Shown: piece after piece, positions 11,463-22,960 of the stretch | Numbering within the stretch: position 1 is the first letter of the stretch | How the letters are laid out: the number at the start of each line of letters is the position of its first letter | Assembly: GCF_964355755.1 (NCBI RefSeq) | Contig: NC_092679.1 | Coordinates: 9,422,001 to 9,486,000, forward strand | Direction: 5' to 3' | From: Antedon mediterranea | Taxonomy: Eukaryota > Echinodermata > Crinoidea > Comatulida > Antedonidae | Length of the DNA: 64,000 nucleotides | The notes under the pieces: model-generated | Databases searched by the model: none | The model's input: the letters and a program-made list of their open reading frames with translations, nothing else | What the model was told of the DNA's origin: nothing | Position numbers and translations under genes: made by a program

Positions 11463-12758
11463 AAGCTCAAAATGGTCTAAAACGTTTTTAAACACGATTT
11501 TAAGCTATTTTGTGCTCTTTGATGTTTTTTTGTGAAAAGTTTTAGCGAAATGCTCAAAATGGTCTAAAACGATTTCTAATGTGATTTTAAGCACTTTTAT
11601 GTTTTTATGTTAACTAGTTTTTTCAAAAATCACAAAATGGTCTAAAACGTCTCCAAATGCGATTTGAAGCTATTCTGTACACTTTGATGTTTTTATGTTA
11701 ACAAGTTTTTCGAAAATCACAAAATGGTCTAAAACGTCTCCAAATGCGATTTGAAGCTATTCTGTACACTTTGATGTTTTTATGTTAACAAGTTTTTCGA
11801 AAATCACAAAATGGTCTAAAACGTCTCTAAATGCGATTTGAAGCTTTTCTGTACACTTTAATGTTTTTATGTTAACTTTTTTCGAAAATCACAAAATGGT
11901 CTAAATTTTCTCCAAATGCGATTTGAAGCTATTCTAAGCACTTTGATGTTTTTATGTTAACAAGTTTTTTCGAAAATCACAAAATGGTCTAAAACGTCTC
12001 CAATAGCGATTTTAAGCTATTCTGTACACTTTGATGTTTTTATGTTAACAAGTTTTTCGAAAATCACAAAATGGTCTAAAACGTCTCCAAATGCGATTTT
12101 AAGCTATTCTAAGCACTTTGGTGTTTTTATGTTAACAAGTTTTTTCGAAAATCACAAAATGGTCTAAAACGTCTCCAAATGCGATTTGAAGCTATTTTAA
12201 GCACTTTGGTGTTTTTGTGTTAACAAGTTTTTCGAAATGCTCAAAATGGTCTAAAACGTTTCCAAATGCGATTTGAAGCTATTCTGTACACTTTGATGTT
12301 TTGTGTGAAAATTTTCTGTCGAAATGCTCAAAATGGTCAAAAACGTTTTTAAATACGATATTAAGCTACTTTGTGCTCTTTGATGTTTTTGTGTGAAATG
12401 TTTTATCGAAATGCTCAAAATGGTCTAAAACGGTTTATAATGTGATTTCAAGCACTTTGATGTTTTTGTGTAACCAAGTTTTTCGAAAATCACAAAATTG
12501 TCTAAAACGTCTCCAAATGCGATTTGAAGCTATTCTGTACTCTTTGATGTTTTTATGTTAACAAGTTTTTCGAAAATCACAAAATGGTCTAAAACGTCTC
12601 CAAATGCGATTTTAAGCTATTCTAAGCACTTTGGTGTTTTTATGTTAACAAGTTTTTTTGAAATCACAAAATGGTCTAAAACGTCTCTAAATGAGATTTG
12701 AAGCTTTTCTGTACATTTTGATGTTTTTATGTTAACAAGTTTTTTCGAAAATCACAAA

Positions 12759-13638
12759 ATGGTCTAAAATGTCTCCAAATGCGATTTGAAGCTATTCTAA
12801 GCACTTTGGTGTTTTTATGGAAACAATTTTTTTCGAAAATCACAAAATGGTCTAAAACGTCTCCAAATGTGATTTGAAGCTATTCTGTACACTTTGATGT
12901 TTTTATGTTAGCAAGTTTTTTCGAAAATCACAAAATGGTCTAAAACGTCTACAAATGCGATTTGAAGCTAATCTGTACACTTTGATGTTTTTATGTTAAC
13001 AAGTTTTTTCGAAAATCACAAAAGGGTCTAAAATGTCTGTAAATGCGATTTGAAGCTATTTAAAGCACTTTGGTGTTTTTAGGTTAACAAGTTTTTTCGA
13101 AAATCACAAAATGGTCTAAAACGTCTACAAATGCGATTTGAAGCTATTCTAAGCACTTTTGTGTTTTTATGTTAACAAGTTTTTTCGAAAATCACAAAAT
13201 GGTCTAAAATGTCTCCAAATGCGATTTGAAGCTATTCTAAGCACTTTGGTGTTTTTATGGAAACAATTTTTTTCGAAAATCACAAAATGGTCTAAAACGT
13301 CTCCAAATGTGATTTGAAGCTATTCTGTACACTTTGATGTTTTTATGTTAGCAAGTTTTTTCGAAAATCACAAAATGGTCTAAAACGTCTACAAATGCGA
13401 TTTGAAGCTAAACTGTACACTTTGATGTTTTTATGTTAACAAGTTTTTTCGAAAATCACAAAAGGGTCTAAAATGTCTGTAAATGCGATTTGAAGCTATT
13501 TAAAGCACTTTGGTGTTTTTAGATTAACAAGTTTTTTCGAAAATCACAAAATGGTCTAAAACGTCTACAAATGCGATTTGAAGCTATTCTAAGCACTTTT
13601 GTGTTTTTATGTTAACAAGTTTTTTCGAAAATCACAAA
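12759..13638 (+). repeat. 440-bp, 5-monomer higher-order repeat, 2 copies
   Basis: Copies at 12759-13198 and 13199-13638 reproduce the array at 10505-11384 at a distance of 2,254 bp. They belong to the larger duplication of about 9857-11462. Monomer 3 of the second copy reads GCTAAACTG instead of GCTAATCTG, a private change after the duplication. Confidence 0.9.
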
Positions 13639-15164
13639 ATGGTCTAAAACGTCTCCAAATGCGATTTGAAGCTATTTTAAGCACTTTGGTGTTTTTGTGT
13701 TAACAAGTTTTTCGAAAATCACAAAATGGTCTAAAACGTTTCCAAATGCGATTTGAAGCTATTCTGTACACTTTGATGTTTTGTGTGAAAATTTTCTTTC
13801 GAAATGCTCAAAATGGTCAAAAACGTTTTTAAATACGATATTAAGCTACTTTGTGCTCTTTGATGTTTTTGTGTGAAATGTTTTATCGAAATGCTCAAAA
13901 TGGTCTAAAACGGTTTCTAATGTGATTTCAAGCACTTTGATGTTTTTGTGTAACCAAGTTTTTCGAAAATCACAAAATTGTCTAAAACGTCTCCAAATGC
14001 GATTTGAAGCTATTCTGTACACTTTGATGTTTTTATGTTAACAAGTTTTTCGAAAATCACAAAATGGTCTAAAACGTCTCCAAATGCGATTTGAAGCTAT
14101 TCTGTACACTTTGATGTTTTTATGTTAACAAGTTTTTCGAAAATCACAAAATGGTCTAAAACGTCTCTAAATGCGATTTGAAGCTTTTCTGTACACTTTA
14201 ATGTTTTTATGTTAACTTTTTTCGAAAATCACAAAATGGTCTAAATTTTCTCCAAATGCGATTTGAAGCTATTCTAAGCACTTTGATGTTTTTATGTTAA
14301 CAAGTTTTTTCGAAAATCACAAAATGGTCTAAAACGTCTCCAATAGCGATTTTAAGCTATTCTGTACACTTTGATGTTTTTATGTTAACAAGTTTTTCGA
14401 AAATCACAAAATGGTCTAAAACGTCTCCAAATGCGATTTTAAGCTATTCTAAGCACTTTGGTGTTTTTATGTTAACAAGTTTTTTTGAAAATCACAAAAT
14501 GGTCTAAAACGTCTCTAAATGCGATTTGAAGCTTTTCTGTACACTTTGATGTTTTTATGTTAACAACTTTTTTCGAAAATCACAAAATGGTCTAAAATGT
14601 CTCCAAATGCGATTTGAAGCTATTCTAAGCACTTTGGTGTTTTTATGGAAACAATTTTTTTCGAAAATCACAAAATGGTCTAAAACGTCTCCAATAGCGA
14701 TTTGAAGCTTTTCTGTACACTTTGGTGTTTTTATGTTAACAAGTTTTTTCGAAAATCACAAAATGGTCTAAAACGTCTCCAAATGCGATTTGAAGCTAAT
14801 CTGTACACTTTGATGTTTTTATGTTAATAAGTTTTTTCGAAAATCACAAAATGGTCTAAAACGTTTCAAAATGCGATTTGAAGCTTTTCTTTACACTTTG
14901 GTGTTTTTATGTTAACAAGTTTTTTCGAAAATCACAAAATGGTCTAAAACGTCTCCAAATGCGATTTGAAGCTATTCTGTACACTTTGATGTTTTTATGT
15001 TAACAAGTTTTTTCGAAGATCACAAAATGGTCTAAAACGTCTACAAATGCAATTTGAAGCTATTCTAAACACTTTTGTGTTTTTATGTTAACAAGTTTTT
15101 TTCGAAAATCACAAAATGGTCTAAAACGTCTGCAAATGCGATTTTAAACTATTCTTAGCACATT

Positions 15165-16640
15165 GGTGTTTTTATTTAAACAAATTTTTTCGAAACTCAC
15201 AAAATGGTCTAAAACGTCTCCAAATGCGATTTGAAGCTATTTTAAGCACTTTGGTGTTTTTGTGTTAACAAGTTTTTCGAAATGCTCAAAATGGTCTAAA
15301 ACGTTTTTAAACACGATATTAAGCTATTTTGTGCTCTTTGATGTTTTTTTGTGAAAAGTTTTAGCAAAATGCTCAAAATGGTCTAAAACGATTTCTAATG
15401 TGATTTTAAGCACTTTGATGTTTTTATGTTAACTAGTTTTTTCGAAAATCACAAAATGGTCTAAAACGTCTCCAAATGCGATTTGAAGCTATTTTAAGCA
15501 CTTAGGTGCTTTTGTGTAACCAAGTTTTTTTGAAAATCACAAAAGGGTCTAAAATGTCTCCAAATGTGATTTGAAGCTATTTTAAGCAGTTTGGTGTTTT
15601 TGTGTTAACAAGTTTTTCGAAAATCACAAAATTGTCTAAAACGTCTCCAAATGCGATTTGAAGCTATTCTGTACACTTTGATGTTTTTATGTTAACAAGT
15701 TTTTTAGAAAATCACAAAATGGTCTAAAACATCTCCAAATGCGATTTAAAGCTATTTTAAGCACTTTGGTGTTTTTATGTTAACAAGTTTTTTCGAAAAT
15801 CACAAAATGGTCTAAAACGTCTCCAAATGCGATTTGAAGCTATTTTAAGCACTTTGGTGTTTTTGTGTTAACAAGTTTTTCGAAATGCTCAAAATGGTCT
15901 AAAACGTTTCCAAATGCGATTTGAAGCTATTCTGTACACTTTGATGTTTTGTGTGAAAATTTTCTGTCGAAATGCTCAAAATGGTCAAAAACGTTTTTAA
16001 ATACGATATTAAGCTACTTTGTGCTCTTTGATGTTTTTGTGTGAAATGTTTTATCAAAATGCTCAAAATGGTCTAAAACGGTTTCTAATGTGATTTCAAG
16101 CACTTTGATGTTTTTGTGTAACCAAGTTTTTCGAAAATCACAAAATTGTCTAAAACGTCTCCAAATGCGATTTGAAGCTATTCTGTACACTTTGATGTTT
16201 TTATGTTAACAAGTTTTTCGAAAATCACAAAATGGTCTAAAACGTCTCCAAATGCGATTTTAAGCTATTCTAAGCACTTTGGTGTTTTTATGTTAACAAG
16301 TTTTTTTGAAAATCACAAAATGGTCTAAAACGTCTCTAAATGCGATTTGAAGCTTTTCTGTACACTTTGATGTTTTTATGTTAACAACTTTTTTCGAAAA
16401 TCACAAAATGGTCTAAAATGTCTCCAAATGCGATTTGAAGCTATTTTAAGCACTTTGGTGTCTTTATGGAAACAATTTTTTTCGAAAATCACAAAATGGT
16501 CTAAAACGTCTCCAATAGCGATTTGAAGCTTTTCTGTACACTTTGGTGTTTTTATGTTAACAATTTTTTTCGAAAATCACAAAATGGTCTAAAACGTCTC
16601 CAAATGCGATTTGAAGCTATTCTGTACACTTTGATGTTTT
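15165..16640 (+). repeat. Segmental duplication with partner at about 20174-21646 (5,009 bp apart)
   Basis: The pair is linked by private variants: AAGCAGTTTGGTG (15584 and 20593), TTATCAAAATGCTC in block A (near 16052 and 21061), and GGTGTCTTTATGG (near 16458 and 21464). The distance changes from 5,009 to 5,006 after a small deletion in the right copy (TTAAGTTTTTTTG near 21303). Confidence 0.86.
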
Positions 16641-16665
16641 TATGTTAACAAGTTTTTTCGAAAAT
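16578..16665 (+). repeat. Representative consensus monomer (88 bp)
   Basis: This copy matches the most common base at essentially every position, so it serves as reference. Numbering from its first base: CACAAAATGGTCTAAAACGT at 1-20, the ATGCGATTTGAAGC region at 27-40, the subtype-defining CTGTACACTTTGATG at 45-59, TTTTTATGTTAACAAG at 60-75, and the T6 run with CGAAAAT at 76-88. It has three CpGs, at 18, 30 and 82. Short palindromes are TGTACA, GTTAAC and TTTTCGAAAA. A/T tracts recur every 8-11 bp around the whole unit. G+C is 27 of 88. Two units make 176 bp, close to a nucleosome plus linker; a role in nucleosome phasing is inference only. Confidence 0.93.
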
Positions 16666-18847
16666 CACAAAATGGTCTAAAACGTTTCCAAATGCGATTT
16701 GAAGCTATTCTGTACACTTTGATGTTTTGTGTGAAAATTTTCTGTCGAAATGCTCAAAATGGTCAAAAACGTTTTTAAATACGATATTAAGCTACTTTGT
16801 GCTCTTTGATGTTTTTGTGTGAAATGTTTTATCGAAATGCTCAAAATGGTCTAAAACGGTTTCTAATGTGATTTCAAGCACTTTGATGTTTTTGTGTAAC
16901 CAAGTTTTTCGAAAATCACAAAATTGTCTAAAACGTCTCCAAATGCGATTTGAAGCTATTCTGTACACTTTGGTGTTTTTATGTTAACAAGTTTTTTCGA
17001 AAATCACAAAATGGTCTAAAACGTCTCCAAATACGATTTAAAGCTATTTTAAGCACTTTTGTGTTTTTGTGTAACCAAGTTTTTTCGAAAATCACAAAAG
17101 GGTCTAAAATGTCTGTAAATGCGATTTGAAGCTATTTAAAGCACTTTGGTGTTTTTAGGTTAACAAGTTTTTTCGAAAATCACAAAATGGTCTAAAACGT
17201 CTACAAATGCGATTTGAAGCTATTCTAAGCACTTTTGTGTTTTTATGTTAACAAGTTTTTTCGAAAATCACAAAATGGTCTAAAACGTCTCCAAATGCGA
17301 TTTGAAGCTATTTTAAGCACTTTGGTGTTTTTGTGTTAACAAGTTTTTCGAAATGCTCAAAATGGTCTAAAACGTCTCCAAATGCGATTTGAAGCTATTC
17401 TAAGCACTTTGGTGTTTTTATGTTAACAAGTTTTTTCGAAAATCACAAAATGGTATAAAACGTCTCCAAATGCGATTTGAAGTTTTTCTAAGCACTTTGG
17501 TGTTTTTATGTTAACAAGTTTTTTCGAAAATCACAAAATGGTCTAAAACGTTTCCAAATGCGATTTGAAGCTATTCTGTACACTTTGATGTTTTGTGTGA
17601 AAATTTTCTTTTGAAATGCTCAAAATGGTCAAAAACGTTTTTAAATACGATATTAAGCTACTTTGTGCTCTTTGATGTTTTTGTGTGAAATGTTTTATCG
17701 AAATGCTCAAAATGGTCTAAAACGGTTTCTAATGCGATTTTAAGCTATTCTAAGCACTTTTGTGTTTTTATGTTAACAAGTTTTGTTGAAAATCACAAAA
17801 TGGTCTAAAACGTCTCTAAATGCGATTTGAAGCTTTTCTGTACACTTTGATGTTTTTATGTTAACAACTTTTTTCGAAAATCACAAAATGGTCTAAAACG
17901 TCTCCAAATGCGATTTTAAGCTATTCTAAGCACTTTGGTGTTTTTATGTTAACAAGTTTTTTTGAAAATCACAAAATGGTCTAAAACGTCTCTAAATGCG
18001 ATTTGAAGCTTTTCTGTACACTTTGATGTTTTTATGTTAACAAGTTTTTTCGAAAATCACAAAATGGTCTAAAATGTCTCCAAATGCGATTTGAAGCTAT
18101 TCTAAGCACTTTGGTGTTTTTATGGAAACAATTTTTTTCGAAAATCACAAAATGGTCTAAAACGTCTCCAATAGCGATTTGAAGCTTTTCTTTACACTTT
18201 GGTGTTTTTATGTTAACAAGTTTTTCCGAAAATCACAAAATGGTCTAAAACGTCTCCAAATGCGATTTGAAGCTATTCTGTACACTTTGATGTTTTTATG
18301 TTAACAAGTTTTTTCGAAAATCACAAAATGGTCTAAAATGTCTCCAAATGCGATTTGAAGCTATTCTAAGCACTTTGGTGTTTTTATGGAAACATTTTTT
18401 TTCGAAAATCACAAAATGGTCTAAAACGTCTCCAATAGTGATTTGAAGCTTTTCTTTACACTTTGGTGTTTTTATGTTAAGTTTTTTCGAAAATCACAAA
18501 ATGGTCTAAAACGTCTCCAAATTCGATTTGAAGCTATTCTGTACACTTTGATGTTTTTATGTTAACAAGTTTTTTCGAAAATCACAAAATGGTCTAAAAC
18601 GTCTACAAATGCGATTTGAAGCTATTCTAAGCACTTTTGTGTTTTTATGTTAACAAGTTTTTTCGAAAATCACAAAATGGTCTAAAACGTCTGCAAATGC
18701 GATTTGAAACTATTCTTAGCACATTGGTGTTTTTATTTAAACAAATTTTTTCGAAACTCACAAAATGGTCTAAAACGTCTCCAAATGCGATTTGAAGCTA
18801 TTTTAAGCACTTTAGTGTTTTTGTGTTAACAAGTTTTTCGAAATGCT

Positions 18848-19040
18848 CAAAATGGTCTAAAACGTTTTTAAACACGATATTAAGCTCACAAAACGTCTCC
18901 AAATGCGATTTGAAGCTATTCTGTACACTTTGATGTTTTTATGTTAACAAGTTTTTCTTTACACTTTGGTGTTTTTATGTTAACAAGTTTTTTCGAAAAT
19001 CACAAAATGGTCTAAAACGATTTCTAATGTGATTTTAAGC
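18848..19040 (+). repeat. Disrupted block B with two chimeric junctions
   Basis: Block B runs normally from 18848 to TTAAGCT near 18886. It is then joined to a monomer fragment CACAAAACGTCTCC that lacks ten bases after CACAAAA. A second abnormal join at about 18952-18960 reads AAGTTTTTCTTTACACTTTGG. Normal block B sequence (ACGATTTCTAATGTG) resumes at about 19017. No other copy has these joins. Confidence 0.85.
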
Positions 19041-22000
19041 ACTTTGATGTTTTTATGTTAACTAGTTTTTTCGAAAATCACAAAATGGTCTAAAACGTCT
19101 CCAAATGCGATTTGAAGCTATTTTAAGCACTTAGGTGCTTTTGTGTAACCAAGTTTTTTTGAAAATCACAAAAGGGTCTAAAATGTCTCCAAATGTGATT
19201 TGAAGCTATTTTAAGCACTTTGGTGTTTTTGTGTTAACAAGTTTTTCGAAAATCACAAAATTGTCTAAAACGTCTCCAAATGCGATTTGAAGCTATTCTG
19301 TACACTTTGATGTTTTTATGTTAACAAGTTTTTTAGAAAATCACAAAATGGTCTAAAACATCTCCAAATGCGATTTAAAGCTATTTTAAGCACTTTAGTG
19401 TTTTTATGTTAACATGTTTTTTCGAAAATCACAAAATGGTCTAAAACGTCTCCAAATGCGATTTGAAGCTATTTTAAGCACTTTGGTGTTTTTGTGTTAA
19501 CAAGTTTTTCGAAATGCTCAAAATGGTCTAAAACGTTTCCAAATGCGATTTGAAGCTATTCTGTACACTTTGATGTTTTGTGTGAAAATTTTCTGTCGAA
19601 ATGCTCAAAATGGTCAAAAACGTTTTTAAATACGATATTAAGCTACTTTGTGCTCTTTGATGTTTTTGTCTGAAATGTTTTATCGAAATGCTCAAAATGG
19701 TCTAAAACGGTTTCTAATGTGATTTCAAGCACTTTGATGTTTTTGTGTAACCAAGTTTTTCGAAAATCACAAAATTGTCTAAAACGTCTCCAAATGCGAT
19801 TTGAAGCTATTCTGTACTCTTTGATGTTTTTATGTTAACAAGTTTTTCGAAAATCACAAAATGGTCTAAAACGTCTCCAAATGCGATTTTAAGCTATTCT
19901 AAGCACTTTGGTGTTTTTATGTTAACAAGTTTTTTTGAAAATCACAAAATGGTCTAAAACGTCTCTAAATGCGATTTGAAGCTTTTCTGTACACTTTGAT
20001 GTTTTTATGTTAACAAGTTTTTTCGAAAATCACAAAATGGTCTAAAATGTCTCCAAATGCGATTTGAAGCTATTCTAAGCACTTTGGTGTTTTTATGTTA
20101 AAAAGTTTTTTCGAAAATCACAAAATGGTCTAAAACGTCTACAAATGCGATTTGAAGCTATTCTAAGCACTTTTGTGTTTTTATTTAAACAAATTTTTTC
20201 GAAACTCACAAAATGGTCTAAAACGTCTCCAAATGCGATTTGAAGCTATTTTAAGCACTTTGGTGTTTTTGTGTTAACAAGTTTTTCGAAATGCTCAAAA
20301 TGGTCTAAAACGTTTTTAAACACGATATTAAGCTATTTTGTGCTCTTTGATGTTTTTTTGTGAAAAGTTTTAGCAAAATGCTCAAAATGGTCTAAAACGA
20401 TTTCTAATGTGATTTTAAGCACTTTGATGTTTTTATGTTAACTAGTTTTTTTGAAAATCACAAAATGGTCTAAAACGTCTCCAAATGCGATTTGAAGCTA
20501 TTTTAAGCACTTAGGTGCTTTTGTGTAACCAAGTTTTTTTGAAAATCACAAAAGGGTCTAAAATGTCTCCAAATGTGATTTGAAGCTATTTTAAGCAGTT
20601 TGGTGTTTTTGTGTTAACAAGTTTTTCGAAAATCACAAAATTGTCTAAAACGTCTCCAAATGCGATTTGAAGCTATTCTGTACACTTTGATGTTTTTATG
20701 TTAACAAGTTTTTTAGAAAATCACAAAATGGTCTAAAACATCTCCAAATGCGATTTAAAGCTATTTTAAGCACTTTGGTGTTTTTATGTTAACAAGTTTT
20801 TTCGAAAATCACAAAATGGTCTAAAACGTCTCCAAATGCGATTTGAAGCTATTTTAAGCACTTTGGTGTTTTTGTGTTAACAAGTTTTTCGAAATGCTCA
20901 AAATGGTCTAAAACGTTTCCAAATGCGATTTGAAGCTATTCTGTACACTTTGATGTTTTGTGTGAAAATTTTCTGTCGAAATGCTCAAAATGGTCAAAAA
21001 CGTTTTTAAATACGATATTAAGCTACTTTGTGCTCTTTGATGTTTTTGTGTGAAATGTTTTATCAAAATGCTCAAAATGGTCTAAAACGGTTTCTAATGT
21101 GATTTCAAGCACTTTGATGTTTTTGTGTAACCAAGTTTTTCGAAAATCACAAAATTGTCTAAAACGTCTCCAAATGCGATTTGAAGCTATTCTGTACACT
21201 TTGATGTTTTTATGTTAACAAGTTTTTCGAAAATCACAAAATGGTCTAAAACGTCTCCAAATGCGATTTTAAGCTATTCTAAGCACTTTGGTGTTTTTAT
21301 GTTAAGTTTTTTTGAAAATCACAAAATGGTCTAAAACGTCTCTAAATGCGATTTGAAGCTTTTCTGTACACTTTGATGTTTTTATGTTAACAACTTTTTT
21401 CGAAAATCACAAAATGGTCTAAAATGTCTCCAAATGCGATTTGAAGCTATTCTAAGCACTTTGGTGTCTTTATGGAAACAATTTTTTTCGAAAATCACAA
21501 AATGGTCTAAAACGTCTCCAATAGCGATTTGAAGCTTTTCTGTACACTTTGGTGTTTTTATGTTAACAATTTTTTTCGAAAATCACAAAATGGTCTAAAA
21601 CGTCTCCAAATGCGATTTGAAGCTATTCTGTACACTTTGATGTTTTGTGTGAAAATTTTCTTTTGAAATGCTCAAAATGGTCAAAAACGTTTTTAAATAC
21701 GATATTAAGCTACTTTGTGCTCTTTGATGTTTTTGTGTGAAATGTTTTATCGAAATGCTCAAAATGGTCTAAAACGGTTTCTAATGCGATTTTAAGCTAT
21801 TCTAAGCACTTTTGTGTTTTTATGTTAACAAGTTTTTTTGAAAATCACAAAATGGTCTAAAACGTCTCTAAATGCGATTTGAAACTTTTCTGTACACTTT
21901 GATGTTTTTATGTTAACAACTTTTTTCGAAAATCACAAAATGGTCTAAAATGTCTCCAAATGCGATTTGAAGCTATTCTAAGCACTTTGGTGTTTTTATG

Positions 22001-22960
22001 GAAACAATTTTTTTCGAAAATCACAAAATGGTCTAAAACGTCTCCAATAGCGATTTGAAGCTTTTCTGTACACTTTGATGTTTTTATGTTAACAAGTTTT
22101 TTCGAAAATCACAAAATGGTCTAAAACGTCTCCAAATGCGATTTGGAGCTATTCTGTACACTTTGATGTTTTTATGTTAACAAGTTTTTTCGAAAATCAC
22201 AAAATGGTCTAAAACGTTTCCAAATGCGATTTGAAGCTATTCTGTACACTTTGATGTTTTGTGTGAAAATTTTCTGTCGAAATGCTCAAAATGGTCAAAA
22301 ACGTTTTTAAATACGATATTAAGCTACTTTGTGCTCTTTGATGTTTTTTTGTGAAATGTTTTATCGAAATGCTCAAAATGGTCTAAAACGGTTTCTAATG
22401 TGATTTCAAGAACTTTTATGTTTTTGTGTAACCAAGATTTTCGAAAATCACAAAATTGTCTAAAACGTCTCCAAATGCGATTTGAAGCTATTCTGTACAC
22501 TTTGATGTTTTTATGTTAACAAGTTTTTCGAAAATCACAAAATGGTCTAAAACGTCTCCAAATGCGATTTTAAGCTATTCTAAGCACTTTGGTGTTTTTA
22601 TGTTAACAAGTTTTTTTGAAAATCACAAAATGGTCTAAAACGTCTCTAAATGCGATTTGAAGCTTTTCTGTACACTTTGATGTTTTTATGTTAACAACTT
22701 TTTTCGAAAATCACAAAATGGTCTAAAATGTCTCCAAATGCGATTTGAAGCTATTCTAAGCACTTTGGTGTTTTTATGGAAACAATTTTTTTCGAAAATC
22801 AGAAAATGGTCTAAAACGTCTCCAATAGCGATTTGAAGCTTTTCTGTACACTTTGGTGTTTTTATGTTAACAAGTTTTTTCAAAAATCACAAAATGGTCT
22901 AAAATGTCTCCAAATGCGATTTGAAGCTTTTCTGTACACTTTGATGTTTTTATGTTAACA

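Noticed and set aside
18848-19040. Insertion of a mobile element in block B
   Set aside because: The inserted sequence is itself satellite monomer, with no terminal repeats or target-site duplication.
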